Positions 7,859 through 10,974 of a DNA stretch of 10,974 bases are shown one piece after another (within the stretch, counting starts at the first letter, position 1; every line of letters starts with the position of its first letter). A program made the position numbers and the translations under genes. This DNA is from Paracoccaceae bacterium. Its GTDB lineage: Bacteria; Pseudomonadota; Alphaproteobacteria; Rhodobacterales; Rhodobacteraceae. Location of the stretch: assembly GCA_016764835.1 (NCBI GenBank), contig JAESRD010000158.1, positions 1-10,974 on the forward strand, written 5' to 3'. The notes below the pieces were generated by a model. The model made no database searches and was not told the origin of the DNA. It worked only from the letters and a program-made list of their open reading frames with translations.

Positions 7859-7895
7859 CGGACCAGCGCAGGCCTGACATGGCAGTGCTGGCCCG
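7859..7895 (-). promoter_or_regulatory. Intercistronic hairpin upstream of nuoE
   Basis: In the transcript CGGGCCAGC (7895-7887) pairs with GCUGGUCCG (7867-7859), nine pairs including one G-U. A small palindrome (CAGGCCTG, 7869-7876) lies in the loop. The structure starts 9 nt after the lipoprotein stop and ends about 45 nt before the nuoE start. No U-tract follows. An mRNA processing or stability element is a possible reading. Confidence 0.35.
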
Positions 7896-7904
7896 GACTG
7901 TCAA

Positions 7905-8336
7905 TTAAACGCACCGCGACGAATGGATGCGGATCACCCCTTCGCCCGACACAGTGGCCCGTCCGTTTTCAGCCAGTTCAGGCACGAGCGTTTCAAGATC
8001 AGCTTGGGTCAGGTTGGCGGCGAGAAGAATGGCTTCGACATTTGTCGCGGTTAGCACGCAATCATGCGCCTCAACCGCAGCAATAAGCCGGTCTTGGGGC
8101 GCAAGTTCGAGCCTAACCGGTGTCTGGTCTGGCTCAGGGCCCCGCGAAGCGTCAGATGCTGGGTCAGTTTGGCCAAAGACAGTGCCGGGCTGACGGCCCA
8201 ACACATCATTGGGCGAAACAGAACAGGCCGATAATCCCACCGGCAGCAAGAGCCCCGCCACCAGCAAGCGCCCAAGCCTGAAACCGGCCAGCTTTTGGCC
8301 CGCCCCAACGCCTGTAAAATCATGGCCTGCGTTCAT
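7905..8336 (-). CDS. Lipoprotein with one copy of the two-cysteine module
   Basis: This 143-aa protein starts at ATG 8334-8336, chosen because AAGGGAG lies exactly 7 nt upstream; an in-frame ATG at 8357 has no ribosome site. The signal sequence ends in the lipobox L-S-A-C with Cys38 as the lipidation site (GLLLPVGLSAC). After a Pro/Asp-rich, probably flexible linker of about 45 residues comes one compact domain: LIAAVEAHDC, VLTATNVEAI, LTQADLETLV, LAENGRATVS, then VIRIHSSRC. The two domain cysteines are separated by 48 residues, exactly the spacing of the first two modules of the neighbouring 729-aa protein, and the order of hydrophobic, acidic and glycine positions agrees. The mature part has no lysine. 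It lies 36 bp after that gene and 91 bp before nuoE. Likely envelope-located; function unknown. It may be a membrane-bound partner or the ancestral single-module form. Confidence 0.82.
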   Translation of the reverse strand: MNAGHDFTGVGAGQKLAGFRLGRLLVAGLLLPVGLSACSVSPNDVLGRQPGTVFGQTDPASDASRGPEPDQTPVRLELAPQDRLIAAVEAHDCVLTATNVEAILLAANLTQADLETLVPELAENGRATVSGEGVIRIHSSRCV

Positions 8337-8343
8337 ATTCTTG

Positions 8344-8350
8344 CTCCCTT
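8344..8350 (-). promoter_or_regulatory. Ribosome binding site fixing the lipoprotein start
   Basis: The minus strand reads AAGGGAG, seven bases, then ATG (8336). This picks the shorter of two in-frame ATG starts. Confidence 0.75.
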
Positions 8351-8372
8351 CACCCATCAGTTATTACCATGC

Positions 8373-8624
8373 TCAAGGTGTGCACCCTTGCAAAGAGAGC
8401 GTCTGGCTCACCTGATCATAGGTGAACCGCCCCTCAACAAGGTTAACGCCGTCGGTAATTCTGTCATTATAGCTGGCGCCCAGCTCACGGGTCACCTCTT
8501 CCGACAGACCCAACTGCGCGCCGATCGCCACCCGGATACCGACCAGCGCGCGAATTTGGTCTGACATATCAAGTTCGCAGCCGCTGGTGCGTACATAGTG
8601 CAGCATCATATTGGCGATAGTCTC
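8373..8624 (-). other. C-terminal unit of the 729-aa protein, diverged ninth module
   Basis: Residues about 647-729 (ETIANMMLHYVRTSGC ... QTLSLQGCTP) keep a cysteine at each end, but with 64 residues between them instead of 47/48. The start (LHYVRTSGCEL) and end (VEGRFTYDQVSQTLSLQGC) look like the start and end of a module, with an insertion in the middle. It could instead be a distinct domain related to the DUF5333-like protein encoded downstream. Confidence 0.5.
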
Positions 8625-10562
8625 ATCTGGCACTTCCGCCATCAGCCGCTCAGCCGCGGCAACCGTCTCAGCAAATGTCATAGCCACGTCAGGGGTCGAA
8701 TTAGATTGGCGATTACCAGCCGCGCAGATCCCCGCATCCAGCTCAAGATAGTTATTGTCAAACGCAACGTCGCCGATCTCGATCATATTGAGCAGCACCG
8801 GCTCAAGCGTTTCCGGGTCAAGCCCGGCAGCCTCGATCACATCACGAAACTCTTGCAGGCCGTACCCACACTCATTTTGGCCAAACAGGCGCACCAAAGC
8901 GGCGCGCGGCGCAAGCACTGTTATCGCCAGAACCGGCTGACACAGCGCGCTGCTTAGCGTCATAACACCAGCGTCAAATTCAGCGTCGCCCGCGTCGATC
9001 AGCGTGTTCAGCCCATCATTTGCCTGCTCCATGTCCAGCCCGTAGCTGCCAATCGAGGTTACAAGCTGCTCTTCTGTCAAGGCACAGTTCTGCGCCCGCG
9101 CCATATCAATCATCGCCTCACGTGGTGAATAGCTGCCAAGTGTTGGCGCGGCTTGGCTGGCTTGCTGACAAAGCTGGTCGCTCAGCACAAAAGCACCGGC
9201 AATCAGCTGGCCTTCGCCGATTTCGACCATTGATATGATCACATCTTCGGCTTCGTCCATGGAGATATCGTAGCCTGCAGGCAGGCCCTCGGCTTCATTC
9301 TCGGAGAGCGAGCAGCCATTGGCCGCCGTTAGCGCAATGATCGTTTCGCGCACCGATCCCCCGACAGCAGGTGTGTCACTTGGCACCGCGCAAAGGGCTG
9401 CATTAAGCACAAACGCGCCGTTCTCAACCAGGCCCTCTTCGGCCTCGATCATCGCCATGACTGCGTCTTCGGCTTGGTCCATATCCAAGCCATAATCAGC
9501 GACCATGCCTTCGGCCTGATCTTCTGATAGCACGCAAGAGTTCGCGCGGGCCATGGCTATGATCGCCTCTCTGGCGGCGCCGACGTCGACCGAGCCCGTG
9601 CTTTGCGCAGGTGCCGCGCAATATTCTTCACCGAGAATAAACCGACCACCAGCAAATGTGCCCTCACCAGAATCGATCATACCTTCGATGATCTCATCGG
9701 CCTGGTCCCGCGTCAGCCCATAATCGGCCACCGCTTCTGCGGCCTGATTCTCTGTTATTGCACAGCCAAGATCTTGGACCATTTCAATAACAGTGGCCCG
9801 GACCGTATTTACCGGAACCACTTGTGCAGGGGCCGCAATTTCAGCCGAACACAGCGCATCATCAAGAATGAACATGCCCGAAACAAACTGGCCTTCGCCA
9901 GCATCAATCATCGTGTCGATGGTATCTTCGGCCTGATCCATCGTCAGACCAAATGCGCCAATAACCTCTTCGGCTTGATCCGATGTCATCGCACAGTCAA
10001 AACTCTGCGCCATGGCAATAAGCGCTTGCCTTGGCCCATTAGCTACAGCGGGTTGTTCAAGCGCGGCCCCAGCGCATTCAGCGACCGACAATGAGACCCC
10101 GTCATTAATAAATTCTGCCCGGCCATTTTGCACAAGGTTGCGTATGGCGGTGGCCGTTACATTGTTGTCCAGTAGGCCAAACGCTGCCATCAACGGGTCG
10201 GCATCGGCCTCGCTCAGGCTGCAGCCATAGAACCGCAACGCCGCAATCCATACGTCGGTGGGCGAGGCATATTCTGTGCCACACATCGCGGCGCCTAGGA
10301 TCACCCCGCCATTGCCGTCGCCTTCAATATATCCCAGATCGGCTAGGTCATCGACGATGAGAAAGAAGTCGTCGCGATCAATACCCGAGGGCATGAGCTG
10401 CGACGCGAGGTCGCCAGCTTGCATTTGGCAGCCATTGTCACGCAAGGCTTGCACGAATGTTGTGCGGTCAGCCATCGTTGATCTTGGATATGTTTGGGCT
10501 ATGGCAGGACTGGCCGCCACAAAATACGAGCCAATTGCTACAAATTTTATCAAGTTTCTCAA
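8373..10562 (-). CDS. Large exported protein of tandem two-cysteine modules, unknown function
   Basis: I do not recognise this 729-aa protein. The start is taken as TTG at 10560-10562, since GGGAG lies 7 nt upstream and the result is an ideal Sec signal peptide (MRNLIKFVAIGSYFVAASPA, cleavage in AIA-QT after residue 22). A longer frame from TTG 10604 lacks a ribosome site. The mature protein has eight tandem modules of 69-77 residues. Cysteine pairs are C45/C94, C114/C163, C190/C238, C267/C315, C343/C391, C417/C465, C493/C541 and C565/C613; spacing is 48, 48, then six times 47 residues. A diverged ninth unit has C662/C727. All 18 cysteines sit at these positions, suggesting one disulphide per module. 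The modules are acidic, with a core like GLTMDQAEDTIDTMIDAGEG, and there is no lysine after the signal peptide. No membrane anchor or lipobox is seen, so it should be periplasmic or secreted. Its place between nuoD and nuoE suggests a tie to complex I, but this is context only. Confidence 0.85.
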   Translation of the reverse strand: MRNLIKFVAIGSYFVAASPAIAQTYPRSTMADRTTFVQALRDNGCQMQAGDLASQLMPSGIDRDDFFLIVDDLADLGYIEGDGNGGVILGAAMCGTEYASPTDVWIAALRFYGCSLSEADADPLMAAFGLLDNNVTATAIRNLVQNGRAEFINDGVSLSVAECAGAALEQPAVANGPRQALIAMAQSFDCAMTSDQAEEVIGAFGLTMDQAEDTIDTMIDAGEGQFVSGMFILDDALCSAEIAAPAQVVPVNTVRATVIEMVQDLGCAITENQAAEAVADYGLTRDQADEIIEGMIDSGEGTFAGGRFILGEEYCAAPAQSTGSVDVGAAREAIIAMARANSCVLSEDQAEGMVADYGLDMDQAEDAVMAMIEAEEGLVENGAFVLNAALCAVPSDTPAVGGSVRETIIALTAANGCSLSENEAEGLPAGYDISMDEAEDVIISMVEIGEGQLIAGAFVLSDQLCQQASQAAPTLGSYSPREAMIDMARAQNCALTEEQLVTSIGSYGLDMEQANDGLNTLIDAGDAEFDAGVMTLSSALCQPVLAITVLAPRAALVRLFGQNECGYGLQEFRDVIEAAGLDPETLEPVLLNMIEIGDVAFDNNYLELDAGICAAGNRQSNSTPDVAMTFAETVAAAERLMAEVPDETIANMMLHYVRTSGCELDMSDQIRALVGIRVAIGAQLGLSEEVTRELGASYNDRITDGVNLVEGRFTYDQVSQTLSLQGCTP
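8715..10469 (-). repeat. Array of eight tandem protein modules (about 69-77 aa each)
   Basis: The repetition is clear in the protein and weaker in DNA, where variants of CTTCGGCCTGATCCAT recur. Consensus in order: (P)REAIIAMA, about three residues, Cys, LTEDQAE, about six residues, YGL-MDQAED, MIDAGEG, about four residues, G-FIL, about four residues, Cys, then an Ala/Pro/Ser/Val-rich linker. First cysteines recur at intervals of 69, 76, 77, 76, 74, 76 and 72 residues. Modules 3-7 are most alike, suggesting internal duplication; modules 1, 2 and 8 are more diverged. Confidence 0.9.
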
Positions 10563-10569
10563 ATCACTA

Positions 10570-10574
10570 CTCCC
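10570..10574 (-). promoter_or_regulatory. Ribosome binding site supporting a TTG start for the 729-aa protein
   Basis: The minus strand reads GGGAG, seven bases, then TTG (10562). The spacing is the same as at the lipoprotein and 340-aa genes, and the resulting protein begins with a standard signal peptide. Confidence 0.6.
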
Positions 10575-10648
10575 GTTACCCACCAGACTTAATCGTTGTA
10601 ACAAAACTAGCCTTGTGGAGTGCGGTCGGTCAACCTATCGGCTGTTTG

Positions 10649-10684
10649 GCGCAGATCCGAACCCAAATACTGGCGGATCTGCGC
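10649..10684 (-). promoter_or_regulatory. Strong 11-bp hairpin downstream of nuoD
   Basis: GCGCAGATCCG (10649-10659) and CGGATCTGCGC (10674-10684) are perfect complements around a 14-nt loop. In the transcript the stem begins 17 nt after the nuoD stop and is followed by CAAACAGCC, not by a U-run. It may stabilise the upstream nuo mRNA, act as a processing site or reduce read-through into the accessory genes (inference). Confidence 0.5.
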
Positions 10685-10701
10685 AACCAATTTGGCGGCC
10701 C

Positions 10702-10974
10702 TTAGCGGTCAATTTCGCCAAAAACAACATCGAGCGAGCCGATGATTGCGGCCACATCGGCCAGCTGATGACCTTTGCAAATAAAGTCCATCGCTTGCAG
10801 ATGCAGGAAGCCCGGCGCACGGATTTTTGCGCGGTAGGGTTTGTTGCTGCCATCGGCAACTAAGTACACACCGAACTCGCCCTTTGGCGCTTCAACGGCG
10901 GCATAAACTTCGCCGGCGGGCACATGGAAGCCCTCTGTATAGAGCTTAAAGTGATGGATAAGCGATTCCATCGA
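10702..10974 (-). CDS. nuoD: NADH-quinone oxidoreductase subunit D (C-terminal 90 aa, cut by window edge)
   Basis: NuoD (Nqo4, 49-kDa subunit) forms the quinone site with NuoB and NuoH. The last 90 residues are present: [20 protein letters not shown], then [20 protein letters not shown] (the conserved EAPKGE segment), [18 protein letters not shown], and the very conserved end [19 protein letters not shown] with its terminal Arg. The stop is TAA at 10702-10704. The frame continues past the right edge; the Met at 10971 is internal. A 139-bp gap holding a strong hairpin separates it from the 729-aa gene. Confidence 0.97.
   Translation of the reverse strand, partial: SMESLIHHFKLYTEGFHVPAGEVYAAVEAPKGEFGVYLVADGSNKPYRAKIRAPGFLHLQAMDFICKGHQLADVAAIIGSLDVVFGEIDR

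Noticed and set aside
9603..10094. A 163-codon plus-strand open frame over the module array
   Set aside because: Antisense to the repeated modules; its length is a by-product of their biased composition.
8715..10469. CRISPR array or DNA satellite
   Set aside because: The repeat unit is a protein module with varied DNA, about 210-230 bp long, within one coding frame; no short identical repeats with unique spacers.
1..10974. tRNA, rRNA, insertion sequence, integrase or attachment site
   Set aside because: I saw no tRNA-like cloverleaf, transposase motif, flanking inverted repeats with target duplication or phage gene; the window is a housekeeping operon.

Overview
The window is an interior piece of a complex I (NADH:quinone oxidoreductase, nuo/nqo) operon. 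All genes lie on the minus strand, so transcription runs from right (high coordinates) to left. The organism is most likely an alphaproteobacterium of the order Rhodobacterales. The core subunits resemble Paracoccus/Rhodobacter proteins, NuoE carries the long C-terminal extension typical of that group, and small accessory genes sit between the core genes. The Paracoccus denitrificans nqo cluster is known for similar 'URFs'. This assignment is from recognition; no database search was run.

In transcription order: the C-terminus of nuoD (cut by the right edge); a 729-aa exported protein built of tandem two-cysteine modules; a 143-aa lipoprotein carrying one more copy of the same module; nuoE, whose reading frame breaks between its ferredoxin-like core and its C-terminal helix-hairpin-helix (HhH) extension; a 340-aa membrane-anchored protein ending in a second copy of that HhH domain; a 75-aa protein with two membrane spans (DUF5337-like); nuoF; a 521-bp stretch with no gene but several inverted repeats; a 141-aa exported DUF5333-like protein; nuoG; a 136-aa lipoprotein; and the start of nuoH (cut by the left edge).

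NuoE, NuoF and NuoG form the NADH-oxidising input module (FMN plus Fe-S clusters). NuoD belongs to the quinone-reducing module next to cluster N2, and NuoH is the membrane subunit forming much of the quinone chamber. The six other genes are not catalytic subunits. Four encode exported, cysteine-paired proteins, two of them lipoproteins, and two encode predicted membrane proteins. Their position suggests accessory or assembly roles for complex I, but that is inference from context.

The main points of interest are: (i) the 729-aa protein with eight regular C-x47/48-C modules, a diverged ninth, and no lysine after its signal peptide; (ii) the sharing of that module with the adjacent lipoprotein; (iii) a one-base frame break in nuoE; (iv) duplicated HhH domains; and (v) strong inverted repeats without U-tracts in several intercistronic gaps.
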